Source of the DNA: Prorocentrum cordatum | Taxonomy: Eukaryota; Sar; Dinophyceae; Prorocentrales; Prorocentraceae | Direction: 5' to 3' | DNA length: 64,000 bases | Assembly: GCA_963575745.1 (NCBI GenBank) | Contig: CAUYUJ010016372.1 | Coordinates: 85,760-149,759 of the forward strand | Shown: positions 9,251-20,246 of the stretch, piece after piece | Layout: every line of letters begins with the position of its first letter | Position numbering within the stretch: position 1 is the first letter of the stretch | Position numbers and translations under genes: made by a program | The notes under the pieces: model-generated | Database searches by the model: none | What the model was told of the DNA's origin: nothing | Seen by the model: the letters and a program-made list of their open reading frames with translations, nothing else

Positions 9251-10993
9251 AAGCCCCGCACTCTGCACGACAAGTACGAGACCTATTTGATGAAAGATTT
9301 TATCGACAGGGGCCTCTCCAAGGACACCGCCCGCCAGGAGCTACAGCGAACGCTCGGGGCACCCTGGCTCGCCCAAGGCAACGCTGAGGACGCTTGGTTT
9401 CTACGCCGCCTCGTTCGCCCCACCGATGTCCATAGCGCGCCGGTGCCCGGTTTCGCCCATTGCACCCCGGCAACAGCGGCGTCGGAAGCCAGCAGACTTT
9501 GGAACCTCATGAAACGAGACCCAGACCAGTCCGGAGCCGCTAGAGACGTCGCCGAAGCCCTGCGCTCTGGCGCGCCCAAGCTTATTTTCTGCCAGGGTCG
9601 AGCCGGCTGCGGCGAATCCACGCTCGCTAAGTACGTCTCCTATTACGTGCGGTCCCTCAACAAAGGCTGCGCCAATGTAGCGTCGACGGGCATAGCAGCC
9701 CTAAACTTGCCTGATGGAGCCACCGCGCAGTCCACTTTCAAGATCCCGATAGAAGACGCAGAACACCTCACCTGCCGCTTGGGGCACGCGTCTGCGGACG
9801 CCCTCACCATCGCGACCGCTGCCGTCATTCAGTGGGGCGAGTGGCCATCCTGCAAGCGCGCTGCGTGGGATGCGGTGCTCGACTACCTCGCGCGCTTGCA
9901 GCAAGCCCGCCCAGGCCACTACATCCCAAAGGTGATCATCACTTACGGGGACTTCCGACAAACACCACCTGTTCTCAAGCACGCGTCCCGACAGGACATC
10001 CGCGCCGCCAGCGTCACGACGTCGCCTTCGTGGCCCTCCTTCCGCACTTGGCAATTCCGCACCACGCACCGACAAATCCACGACAGCGACTACGCTGCAT
10101 GGATCGAGCGGATCGGCCAGGACGACGTTCCGCACACGCACACCAATGATGGCGAACCCGGCTACGTCGAGCTCGACCGCTGCTCCGTGACCCACACCAT
10201 GGACGACGCCATCACGTACTGTTTCCCCCACGTGAACGACCCCGCCGAATGCGCCGACCGGAAGATTCTGACAGCAACGAACGAGGCGAGGAACTCATTC
10301 AACGACCGTATCCTGGACACCCTGACGCAAACTTATCTGCTGCGAGAGTTCATCGCCCGAAGCTCCGACGCAATTGAATATGACTCCAACGACGACAACG
10401 TCGAAGACCACATCACCGCGGAGTTCCTTAACCTGCAGGAGGAGAACGGTGTCCCTCCGCACTTTCTTCGGCTGGTTGTTGGCGGTCTCTACGAGTTGAT
10501 GAGAAACTTCAGCCCGTGTGATCGTTTGATGAACCACACGCACGTCGTGCTCAAAGCGGCTTACGAGAAACATGTCGTCGTGGAGCGAATGGATGGGAAA
10601 CAGTTCCCCTTGCCCCGGATTTGCTTCCGCTGGGCACTGGGGAGGGGGGCTACCACCATCCGCCGACGACAATACCCCTTGCGTCCGGCGTACGTTTCGA
10701 CGTCCAACGGCTCGCAAGGCACCACGTTGGCCCGCTGCGTGGTCGACGTCCGCCGAAGCCCATTTTCCCACGGCCACCTCTACGTGGCTTTGCGCCGGGT
10801 GGAGACGCGAACGAACATCCGAGTCTTCACGCTGCCAGAACGTTGCAGCCCTGCCGGTAACGCCCTCACCAAAAACGTGGTCTGGCCTGAGTTCTTGCTG
10901 ACCGACACTGCCACATCTGTTGTGCGAAAGCGACCGGCCGCGAGCCCCCCCGACCACCCTGCTAGCGGCAAGCGTGGCGCCCGATGCCGCTAG
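8403..10993 (+). CDS. Helitron Rep C-terminus plus Pif1-family helicase, exon 2 (Walker A and B altered)
   Basis: The exon is open to TAG at 10991-10993; the frame has an ATG at 8276, numbered from here as 905 aa. The Rep end carries HANVKFAG and the two-Tyr motif YLYKYIFKG (about residues 44-68). The helicase carries Walker A as GRAGCGEST (about 441; Lys replaced by Glu, GAA) and motif Ia ASTGIAALNLPDG (about 470). Walker B reads WGEW (about 520; Asp replaced by Gly, GGC). YGDFRQTPPV is at about 557. SNGSQGTTL (about 812) has Gly where Pif1 relatives have Lys. SHGHLYVALRRV is at about 832. The tail is basic (VVRKRPAA...SGKRGARCR). The frame is long and clean, yet both nucleotide-binding residues are changed, so ATP hydrolysis is not expected. 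Either this is a recent casualty or the altered helicase has been kept for another use; the former is simpler. Confidence 0.78.
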
Positions 10994-11830
10994 AATGTCG
11001 TCTGCCTCCCTTGCTCTGGCTTCGACGCAAAAACACATCCGTCGCCATCTTCCCGTCGTCGCCACTGCCCCCCCGCTTGCCGCCACCTCCGCAAGCCCCA
11101 TCGGCCCGCCGGCTTACGTCGCCATTTCAATTCTTACATTGTCGCCACGCAGTGACGCTAGCAAGCATTTCGGCTTCCAGACTTCCTGGGATCCATGGGC
11201 TTCCCCACCCCTCACTAACACGTGGTCTCAAAAATTTCATGGGCCAAGATTTAAGGCGAAGCGGAGCGAGCCTTCAAAATCTTGTGTGTGTATATATATA
11301 TATAGAGAGAGAGGGGGGGGAGTGGGATGGGCGTGCACGGATTAGGCGCCTGTCGGCCGGCCAGGGGGCACAATGGAATGTACACGCGCACGTACACATA
11401 TAGCGTATATCTGTACACATTAGCCAGCGTGGGCCCCAAACAATTTGTTTATAGCAACGTCTGTTGTGGAATTTATGTTGTGCAATCTGTGTTCGCCATG
11501 CCGAACGTAAACTTGTCAACTCCACTCCTTGCGCGATCAAACCACCCACCCGCAATGTTGTTTGCAAAACCCATGCGCTACCGCGGTGGCGCTGACCGCT
11601 GGGGGCTTCCAGCCGCATCTCACAGGCCGCACTGGCTTGCAGGCGCTTCGATACAAATCGGTAGCTCTGGCGGGCGGGGTACCATGGCGACGTCGACAAC
11701 AGCAGGCGCGATGATGATTGTGGCGGTGCTGGTGACGACGACGCCGATGACGACGGCAAGGCCAATGACGGCGGCGAGGCTGATCACGCCAGTCACACTG
11801 ATGAAGTCCACGCGTCGGTGATGAAGGTTT
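10994..11830. other. Non-coding stretch downstream of the Helitron, with a short TG/TA/GA microsatellite
   Basis: No gene is seen. 11283-11325 is (TG)n(TA)n(GA)n followed by a G run. 11370-11425 alternates purine and pyrimidine (GTACACGCGCACGTACAC and similar). 11460-11780 is a diverged partial relative of the 385-bp unit found at 12520-13830, sharing TGTCAACTCCA, CCACCCACCC and ACCATGGCGACGTCGACAA. Confidence 0.5.
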
Positions 11831-12400
11831 TGGAAAAAATTCGAGGTGCGCGCGCGGCCGACGGGCGCGAGTGGCCGGCATTGTATATTATTTAACAGGG
11901 ATCGTGCCCTTCCCCAGCACGCGCGCACGAGCTTTCGAATGATTTCGACATGCGCGCGAGAGGCCAGTTTGGTTGAATCGGTTCAACATGTTGAACAACC
12001 GGCGGTTGTTTTAAGTGTTCGCAGAAACGCGATTTTTTGTTCGAGCAACCATGTTGCTAAAATGAATGTGTTGTATGATTTCGAGACAGCCGCTTTTGAG
12101 ATCCATGCGAAATGAACGATCGATTTCGGCATGCGATTTCGGCATGCGCGTGCGGCGACGCGCGCGTGTGAATTTCGCCCCGTTTGTTGCAATATACGTT
12201 TGAACATGAGCGACGGCTTATGATGAAACCGTGTGTGCGCATAATGATGTCGAATCAAGGGATGACGGGGCGCGTCGATACCACTTGGGCTGGGATGGTC
12301 TGAGTTCAAATTTCGAATGGGCGCCGGGGTATGTTCACATGGAAACTGCAATACCAAGAAGGCGAACGGATAATCTGGGAGGGTCAGGTCCTATTTCTCT
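11830..12400. repeat. Diverged copies of an approx. 292-308 bp repeat with GCGCGCG...CGCGCGC dyads
   Basis: The stretch contains CGACATGCGCGCGAGAGG, GAACATGTTGAA-type sequence and GATTTCGGCATGCGCG twice, with a following CGACGCGCGCGTG. The same order of motifs returns at 14030-14760. Only short ORFs are present and none is convincing. Confidence 0.5.
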
Positions 12401-12519
12401 GGTAGAGAAGAAGCTGAACGTGGTACAACCTATGCGGTGCACTATACGTGATGCAATATGTGCTGTGCAATCTTGGGTGTGCAACATCTGCGGTGCACAT
12501 AATTTGGTGTAGTTGATTT

Positions 12520-13830
12520 CTGTTCGCAATGAGTTGTCAACTCCATTGCTCGCGCAATCATCCCACCCACCCACCTGCAACTTGGTTTACAAAACCCATG
12601 CGGTGGCGATTGCGATGACTGTTTGACGTTGGCTGGTCCATCTCTGCGGCCGCGCCAACTCAAGCGCGCGCGCAGGGGCCAACTAGTATGGCGCGACCCA
12701 TGCGGCCGCGGTGGCGCGGTACCATGGCAACGTCGACAATCGTAGACACGATGATGAGGGGTAATTCCTGTTGTGCTGTTTATGTTGTCCAATGCACATC
12801 GTACAACTTATGTGGTGGTCCATCATATATGGTCCAAGAAATATGGTGCATACCATGTGGTAACTTTTATGCGGTGCAATCTATCCGGCGCAACCGGCGT
12901 GTTGCAATCTGTATGTTCGCAATGAACTGTCAACTCCATTGCTCGCGCAACCATCCCACCCACCCAGTGGTTTGCAACACCCATGCAACGGTGATTTCGA
13001 TTAATGCTTGGCGTTGGCTGGTGCATCTCTGCGGGCGCGCCAATTCAAGCGCGCGCGCAGGGGCCAACTAGTATGGCGCGACCCATGCGGCCGCGGTGGC
13101 GCGGTACCATGGCAACGTCGACAACCGTATACACGATGATGAGGAGAAATTCCTGTTGTGCTGTTTACGTTGTCCAATGCACATCGTACAACTTATGTGG
13201 TGGTCCATCATATATGGTCCAAAAAATATGGTGCATACCATGTGGTAACTTTTATGCGGTGCAATCTATCCGGCGCAACCGGCGTGTTGCAATCTGTATG
13301 TTCGCAATGAATTGTCAACTCCATTGCTCGCGCAACCATCCCACCCACCCAGTGGTTTGCAACACCCATGCAACGGTGATTTCGATTAATGCTTGGCGTT
13401 GGCTGGTGCATCTCTGCGGGCGCGCCAATTCAAGCGCGCGCGCAGCGGCCAACTAGTATGGCGCGACCCATGCGGCCGCAGTGGCGCGGTACCATGGCAA
13501 CGTCGACAACCGTATACACGATGATGAGGAGTAATTCCTGTTGTGCTGTTTACGTTGTCCAATGCACATCGTACAACTTATGTGGTGGTCCATCATATAT
13601 GGTCCAAAAAATATGGTGCATACCATGTGGTAACTTGTACGCGGTGCAATCTATCCGGCGCAACCGGCGTGTTGCAATCTGTATGTTCGCAATGAACTGT
13701 CAACTCCATTGCTCGCGCAACCATCCCACCCACCCAGTGGTTTGCAACACCCATGCAACGGTGATTTCGATTAATGCTTGGCGTTGGCTGGTGCATCTCT
13801 GCGGCCGCGCTCGCGCGCATGCTCGCCCGC
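12520..13830. repeat. Tandem array of a 385-bp unit (three near-identical copies plus a partial)
   Basis: AACTAGTATGGCGCGACCCA occurs at 12681, 13066 and 13451, giving an exact 385-base period. Units are nearly identical by eye. Each carries NotI-like GCGGCCGC, ACCATGGCAACGTCGACAA and a block of 16-base TATGTGGTG-type sub-repeats. A partial unit precedes (12520-12660), and a diverged one follows (13800-14000). ORFs through the array repeat with the unit and are not supported as genes. Confidence 0.9.
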
Positions 13831-14029
13831 GAAGTGGCCAGCCAGCTTGGCACAGCCCGCGCGGCCGCGGTGGCGCTGACCGTTGGGCACTTGCCAGCGG
13901 GCATTCCAATGCGAATCGGCGATTTGGCCGGGCGCGGTATCATGGCAACGTCGACAACGGTAGACGCGATGATGATAATAACGATGCTGGACGACGATGA
14001 GGGCGCCCTCGCGTCGGTGATGCAGGTTT

Positions 14030-14760
14030 TGGAGGGAGTTCGACATGCGCGCGCGGCCGACGCGCGAAAATGGGCCGCATGGTATACGTTGACACGGATC
14101 GTGCGCCCCCCCAGCACGCCAGCACGCGCGCAAAGGCGTTCGAATGGTGTCGACATACGGCGCGAGAGGCCCGTTTGGCAGAATGCAATGAACATGTTGA
14201 AGAAGAGTGGTGCACTTAATAATTCGCAAGACCACGAACGGTTTTTTTTTTCGCGGGGGGGAAAGCTGATGCTGCAGAAACATGTTGTTTTATTTTCAAA
14301 TGTGTTCAGGACAGTCGGTTTTGAAATCCTTGCGAAATGTCTGGGTTTTGAGGGGTTGCGGCATACGCGCGCGACGACGCGCGCACAGTGTCCCACTCGT
14401 CGCAAAGGATTATTGCGACGGCATGCTCGCAAGGGCGTTCTTGCGATTCCGACAACGCCCGCGAAAGGCCCGTTAGGTACCACGTTCTGCATAGGTTGAA
14501 ACGCGCATGGTTTACACAAAACGCGCACGGGCCCGAGCGAAGGCTTTTTTTGAACACCCTTGTTGGGAAACCATATGTGTTATTATGTGTGTGGCCGGGA
14601 CATGCGATTTTGAAATCCTTACGCAACCAACGGTTTTTGAGTGATTTCGGTATGCGCGCGCGACGACGCGCGCGTGAGCACTTTGTCCCATTTTTGGCAC
14701 GGGATCCATAAAACATATGATTTGTTATTAACGAGTGCGCGCGCATGTTGAGGCTTTTTT
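14030..14760. repeat. Three diverged copies of an approx. 292-bp GCGCGCG-dyad repeat
   Basis: The core GCGCGCGCGACGACGCGCGC or a variant lies at about 14045, 14352-14390 and 14644-14685, spaced about 292 bases apart. It is preceded by TTGAAATCCTTGCG and a GGTTTTTGAG(T/G)G box. The reverse complement of the same motif set occurs at 40400-40830 and 41410-41830. Confidence 0.6.
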
Positions 14761-14861
14761 GTTCCAGAGGATGAGGGGTGGGGATCTTGGTCTGGCTGGC
14801 GTGGTATGGTTTCGCACTTAGAAAAGACGATGGGGCAGAACCATAGGTACATTGCAATTCT

Positions 14862-15031
14862 CGGGGATGGACAGACCCCCCTTTAGTAAAACGTGGTTTA
14901 GTGAAAACGACCTGAGGCCCAAACCTGGCGGGCGCAAGCCTGGAAAATAACGGCCACGGCGCCCTCTCGAGAACCGAAAACGGACAATTCACTAATCGAC
15001 GTGTCACTGTTCGGGGTTCTGTCCACCCCCG
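14862..15031. mobile_element. 170-bp inverted-repeat element, MITE-like (weak)
   Basis: The left arm CGGGGATGGACAGACCCC (14862-14879) pairs with GGGGTTCTGTCCACCCCCG (15013-15031) at about 17 of 19 positions. No ORF lies between the arms. No clear target-site duplication was found, so transposon origin is inference. Confidence 0.4.
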
Positions 15032-15059
15032 AAATTCGAAAAACGAAACATTGCATTCC

Positions 15060-15925
15060 AAGGGGGGGATCGATCATACTGCTCTTTTGTAGTGGAGAGA
15101 TCTAGGCGGCGACGGGATGGGCGGCGGCGGGGTGGCGACGGCGGCCACACAGCCGCCGGACCGAAGACACGGCCCAGTTTCTGAGACCAGACGTAAGAAC
15201 CTCTAAGTTAGGGAGCCCACAAAGGACGTACGCGCCCAGCTATGTACATGAACACGGCCCCGCGATTCGCGAGACCCGCCGCGTTATACGAACATTTGTG
15301 CAAGGCGTGCTCTCGAAACCAGCGTGGATTCATGTACATGTACGTCCTTGTTTCGCTCCTGATAAGTGCAAGCGCTGTTTGGGGAACAAGAGATAACTAT
15401 AGGAGGGTGGAGAGGTCGCGAGAGTGAGGGGCAGCAGGAGCGGCTGAGCCACCAAAGGGCATATGTGCGCGGCTCCCTCAGGCGGCATGTGCGCGAGAGA
15501 GCGCAAGCAGGCACATCATAATTAGTCGAATTCATGGGAGTGCACAACGTACCGAATGCGCTGGAGGCATTCGGCTTATCAGTTGCCCACGGCAGTTCTA
15601 AAGCGTGTCGTCGTAGTATTTCGAGCGAGAATGCTTTAGGACCGCTGAGGGATGGCGGCGGGAGCTCCAAAAACTCGCCAGCACAGCGGGCTAACGGCGT
15701 GCAGCGTTGGAGAAACAATGAGGGGCCGAAACTACTGCCTTTGGCCCAATGCCGCGGGCAGGCCCTGGGATCTAACAAAAAAATGCACCGGACAAAAAAA
15801 CATCCCAGCCCGGCAGGTCCGTGTCGTGACGACCTCGGCTCGGCGTTGGTCTCTGACACCGCGCGGGCCATTCAACCATGAACGGTCGGCGGCTGTTCGA
15901 TCGCCAGATCTTTCCACACTGGCCG
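15060..15925. other. Stretch without recognisable genes
   Basis: Short ORFs exist on both strands, such as 15284-15871 minus, but show no motif or consistent coding character. TACATGTACATG-type palindromes occur near 15242 and 15330. Confidence 0.4.
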
Positions 15926-15928
15926 ATC

Positions 15929-16055
15929 CTCCTCCTCCTCCTCCTCCTCCTCCTCCTCCTCCTCCTCCTCCTCGCCCTCCCCCCTCCCCCCTCCCCCCTC
16001 CTCCTCCTCCTCCTCCTCCTCCTCCTCCTCCTCCTCCTCCTCCTCCTCCTCCTCC
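15929..16055. repeat. (CTC)n microsatellite interrupted by CCCTCCCC
   Basis: Nearly pure CTC triplets, with a CCCCTCCCCC interruption at about 15975-16000. All six frames read as poly-Leu, poly-Pro, poly-Ser or their complements. Confidence 0.95.
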
Positions 16056-16265
16056 TTCCTCTTGGATGGCCACTGGCAGCATTCAACCTGGCACGCCCCC
16101 GGCGGGGCCGCTGCCGCGTCGGCACCACACGGACCCGCCGTGCGCATTGAGGAGGCTGGTGACGGCAAGGGGTGGGGCCGTCCACGAGGCGCGCCCCGGC
16201 GGGGAGCGCTGAGCGAGGGCCGCCGGCTGGGACGGCCTCCTCGCCGCCTGGGCGGCCTCGAACTT

Positions 16266-16366
16266 TCCTCCTCCTCCTCCTCCTCCTCCTCCTCCTCTTC
16301 TACCTCCTCCTCCTCCTCCTCCTCCTTCTCCTCCTCCTCCTCCTCTACCTCCTCCTCCTCCTTTCA
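16266..16366. repeat. (CTC)n microsatellite with CTA/CTT interruptions
   Basis: CTC triplets broken by TCTACCTC at two places, suggesting internal duplication of the interruption. Confidence 0.9.
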
Positions 16367-16369
16367 TCT

Positions 16370-17055
16370 CGGGGGCCTGGACACTGGCAGCAACGCAAGC
16401 ACATGGGGTTTGCTCCACCGGGGGAAGACGATCCTGGACATCTGGTGCTGTTGGAAGTCCCCCTCGGCCAGCTAAGGAGCCCGACTATCACTACCCCCAC
16501 CGCCGAGGCCACGATCATCTTCCCTCGGTGGAGACAGCCGCAGATACCTGTGCTTGTGCCAACCCCTGGGCTTCCGATTGTGCCCTCTTCTGCTTACAGC
16601 GGCGTCTCGGACGTGTCCGCCTCCCTGTGGCCCTGGCCTGCAGCCCGCCTCCGTGAGATCGCTGAGGGGGAAATCGGGGGGAGGAGGACGACTAGGAGGG
16701 AAGGTCCTTGTTGAGGAGGAGCAGCCGCAGTAGGGACCCGACGTCGTGGGTGTGATATGGTGTGGTGCCATGGCCCGACCTCCTGCTTCACTCCCGCCCT
16801 CCCCCTCCTGCTCTCGCTTGGGGATGTCCCAGGGGGGAACGTTCAAGAGGTGATTTCGCCAATCATGGCCCGAGGCACGTGCGCGGACAAGGGGGGGACC
16901 AGGGGATGTGTCTCGATAAGAAGGGATCACCCCTACTTACGTAGCCTTCGCCCCCCTCGTGGACGCCCTGAGCCTCCTCGCCCCATCCCTCGTCCGCCCC
17001 TCCCCTCCTGTCCCGCTCGTGTTCCGTTCCCTCCCCCCTGCCGCAGTCCCCGTCC
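16370..17055. other. Stretch without recognisable genes
   Basis: Mixed sequence. ORFs on both strands overlap the flanking microsatellites. No conserved motif was found. Confidence 0.4.
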
Positions 17056-17059
17056 CCAC

Positions 17060-17295
17060 TTCCCTCCTCCTCCTCCTCCTTCTACTTTTCCTCCTCGTGC
17101 TCTTCTTTCCTCGTCGGTGTCGTCCTCCTCCTCCTCCTCTTCCTCCTTCTCCTCCTCTTCCTCCTCCTCCTCCTTCTCCTCCTCCTCTCTTTTCCCCTCT
17201 CAACTCCTCATCCTCATTGCTCCTCCTCGTTCCTCCTAGGTGCCTCCTCCCTTACTCCTCCTCCACCTCCTCTTCCTCCTCCTCCTCCTCCTTCG
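17060..17295. repeat. Degenerate CTC/CTT pyrimidine tract
   Basis: About 235 bases, mostly C and T on the plus strand, with CTC periodicity and many single-base changes, older looking than its neighbours. Confidence 0.85.
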
Positions 17296-18390
17296 CTGAG
17301 TCTGGTGGCCGTGGGAAGGCCAAGACGGCCCCAACGCCCGAGAAACCGTGCTCAAGAAGCGATCGGCCTACATTCCTGACAAACTTTTGGCGGCAACGCC
17401 AGACCTGGCAACACGCAAGCTTTCGACCGAATTTAGGCATACCGCAACGGTCTGTTACGGCACATGAGCAAACACAACGCCAGCCTGGCCACGCTCTTCA
17501 CATGACCATCACCTCTACAAGCGTTCTGCCCTGGCCGAGTTGGGGGAGTCAGCTTGAGGCCTACGAAAGCACTGGGAACGTCTGCATACCAAATGGCCAT
17601 GTGGCCCAGGTGCCATATGTCGTGACCTAACGGTGGGTGGCACTTGCATCACCCCTGAACTCTTGACGTGCTGCGGTCGCGCAGCTTTGAATGTGGATCC
17701 TGCTGAAGAATCTTTGCAGGAACAAGGGGAAGAGGGGGAGGAGGAGGAGGAGGACGGGAAAGGGGGATAAAGGGGTGGAGAAGAGGAGGGGGAGGGGGGG
17801 GGGACGAGGAGGAGAGGAGCAGAAGGGCGAGAGGGTGGAAGAGGGCGAGGAGGAGGCAACCGCACAACAGGGAAGGAGGACCAGGATGAGGAGGGCCGAA
17901 CGTGCACGATAGAGGTGCCGACCACCTGTAGGACAAAACTGGTGCCAACATCTCAACCTCCACCCGAAGCTCAGTGTATTTATAACTATCCCGTGTGCAT
18001 GCAACATCAGTGATGCCCCATACGCCTATTACGTACTGCACTAGAACTACAGACCGAGGCGCAAGGACCGAGGAGGCCAGCGAGGGACCGAGCGAAGGGG
18101 GCCGAAGCCGACCGCCGTGGGGCCTGAACGAGCGGGGGAAGATGGAGGGCGGCACGATGAGGGAGCGGGCCAAAACTGCGCGCGCGCCATGTCCTCTGTC
18201 CGCGACGAATCGCGACTCGTTACCAGGTGCACACGGCTGTGCCGGCCACGCTCCAGGTGCGAGCGTGCGCGCACGCGTCACGGAACACGCAGGCTCACTC
18301 GCGCGTCACAATGCGGAGGGGCCTTGGGGTCCACTTTCACGTCGTTCCAATCAGAGACGAGGCACTGAGCGGCAGGTCTGCCCACGGTTG
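17296..18390. other. Stretch without recognisable genes; G-rich tract at 17720-17880
   Basis: 17720-17880 is a GAG/GGGG-rich purine tract. The rest has short ORFs on both strands with no motif. 18180-18310 is rich in CGCGCAC and TCGCGAC-type dyads. Confidence 0.4.
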
Positions 18391-18395
18391 GGTTT

Positions 18396-19230
18396 CTAGC
18401 CTTTCACCACATCGGTCCACGCGGTGATCTCGTCCTCGAGACACCGCGTCGGCGCCGATCCCGTCGGCGCCGCTGCCCCGAGGTTCACGAAGGTCGAGAC
18501 CAAGGCTTCTTCCTTTAACGAGTCGTCGAGCGCGACGACAATCTTCGCCTGGTCGTCCATCTTGCAAGACTCGAGACGACGCAGGCGGATGTGCGACGGG
18601 AGGTCGTCGCCCATCTCCTCCTGCCAAGCCCCCACCTTCTCGCGATTCTGGCGTCCAAACCCATCCCTGGACAGGGCTTCGATCATGGCGGCGAAGACGG
18701 CTGGGCGTGAGGGCCCCGGGCTGCGCGGCTGCTTCGTGTCCTGGTCGAGCTCCTTCTGCGCCGCCGCCTCGGCCTGCTCGTCGCCCCCCTCGGCCTTCGC
18801 CGTCTCCTTCAGCTCCCCCACTTGTGCTCGGATCCCCGCCGCCATCGCCGCGAAACGCTTGCTCTCCTGCGTGGCTGCCACCGCGCCGCCGGCCACGCGC
18901 GGCGCTACTGCGCTGAGTGAGCTGGGTCGCCCGCGTGGACAGCAGCAGCAGTTCCTTGAGGCCTGCGTCCTTGGTCGCGAGCTTGCGCTCCTTGGCAACC
19001 GCTCGGCGGCGGCCTTCGCGCCGCGCTCTCGGCTTGGCGCCCGTGCCCTCGAGCTGCTACCCCCTCCCTCGCTGGACTGCCTTGGCGCCGCTGGCCTTCT
19101 GCTTCTTGCGCCGCTCCCCGTCTGGCTCGGACTCGCCGCCGCCGTTCGGGGGCGCCGCCGAGGGGCCCGTCGCTGGGGGCCGGCGCACCTTCGCGAACGC
19201 GAGCTCGAAGGGCAGGTAGGCGCGCCGAGA
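18396..19230 (-). pseudogene. Broken gene for a Lys/Arg-rich protein, family unknown
   Basis: Good-looking peptide continues across breaks on the minus strand. From 19230 it reads AYLPFELAFAKVRRPP, then ERRKKQKASGAKAVQRGRG and TAG (19057-19059). In the same frame it goes on as QLEGTGAKPRARREG, then AVAKERKLATKDAGLKELL and LLSTRATQLTQRS. Near 18900 the frame shifts and continues as QESKRFAAMAAGIRAQVGEL, then RPAVFAAMIEALSRDGF, DDLPSHIRLRRLESCKMDDQ and a stop at 18396-18398. The C-terminal part (AKIVVALDDSLKEEALVSTF) is helical and charged. It resembles, from memory, anonymous multicopy dinoflagellate proteins linked to retroelements. One stop and one frameshift argue for a pseudogene; an unrecognised intron is the alternative. 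Confidence 0.45.
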
Positions 19231-20246
19231 TGTTCTCGGCTGCCCTGAGATCGATGCCGCAGAGCCAAGGGCCAGCCGACGCAATGGGCCGCGGGCCGGG
19301 GGGCTGGGGCGAGGGGCTGGGCGAGAATGCGGCGGCCGCGGCACAACCGCTGAAATGCTGTATCCCTCCTGTTTGGGCGGGGGGTGCGAGCGCAGATGGC
19401 ATCGGAGCTGCTCGTGCGAGGGGTGCTGCATGTGGCGCACTTCGCACGTGCGTGATGGTGGTGTGGAACTGGCATAGGTGCGATGTAGTATGTCGCATGC
19501 ATCGCCCAGCGTGCCGCGGCCGAGCTAGATGCCTCACTGCCTCTGTGCAAGTCTGGAAGATACTGCCGCAGTCGATGCACGCGCTGCTGGGCGTGATAGC
19601 GTAGAACCGACGTTGCTCCTCATTTCCCGTTTGTTGAGAGCTGGCGCGCGCGTGCTACCAATGCGGCGCGCGCGGACAACCTGACCGCACTTCGGACCTC
19701 CCGAGTCGATAGGGATCGACCCCGCGAAGGAATCGGCCCCACTTCCCCACGACACATCTCCATCCGGGGCACTCGGTGCCACAGGTGCTAGTGCCTCAGG
19801 TGGGCGCCTTTTTTTCTCCGCCGCGGCAGTGGCGCTGCGCAGGCACCCGGGGTCAGATGCGACGAAGAAGCGTCTCGCGCACTCGTTCCGCAAACGTTCC
19901 ACGATAGACCCGCTCCGCGACAACGCGACGCTCTCGCCTTCAGCGCAAGTGCGCACGACCTCGAAATCTCGTCGCAGTTGTCTAGCCCGAGGGTGGATGG
20001 TCGCGCCCGCGCCCGCCGCGTCTGGCAGAACAATAACGGACAGGAGGTGGGCGCGGATGCAAGGTTGACGCAGCGCCGCCCGCCGTGCACGAACCCTCTG
20101 CGCAGCAACTTCCTGCGCAAATGGGCCATCCTCCAAAATCGGCGCGCGCCCGTTGTCGAAAGCGCCCGAACATGATCTCAAAGGGCGCCCGTGCCTCCCC
20201 ATTGTCGACATGAGCTTCTTCGCCAGGGGCCCGCAGAGCTGCTGTC
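19231..20246. other. Stretch without a supported gene
   Basis: The minus-strand ORF at 19534-20211 is Arg/Ala-rich and lacks motifs. Its parts may be upstream or downstream debris of the flanking pseudogenes, but no continuity could be shown. Confidence 0.35.

Larger units (their letters stand above)
4460..10993 (+). mobile_element. Helitron-like rolling-circle transposon, coding part, degenerate
   Basis: Three blocks in one orientation match the Helitron RepHel layout: N-terminal Cys fingers, a Helitron-like Rep domain with HUH and two-Tyr motifs, and a C-terminal Pif1-type SF1 helicase. RepHel proteins nick and replicate a single strand of their own element. The ends could not be placed: no convincing 5' TC or hairpin plus CTRRT 3' end was found next to the gene. 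The copy carries a frameshift (about 4740), an in-frame stop (5282), a partial tandem duplication, and substitutions in the HUH, Walker A and Walker B motifs, so it is unlikely to be active. Confidence 0.82.

Noticed and set aside
12660-13460. CTAGT preceded by a GC-rich inverted repeat in each 385-bp unit, like a Helitron 3' end
   Set aside because: The base after CTAGT is A rather than the T expected from insertion between A and T, and no matching 5' end was found. The pattern belongs to the tandem unit.
13593-14528. 311-residue minus-strand ORF
   Set aside because: It crosses the end of the 385-bp array and the 292-bp repeats; its peptide repeats with the DNA unit and shows no motif.
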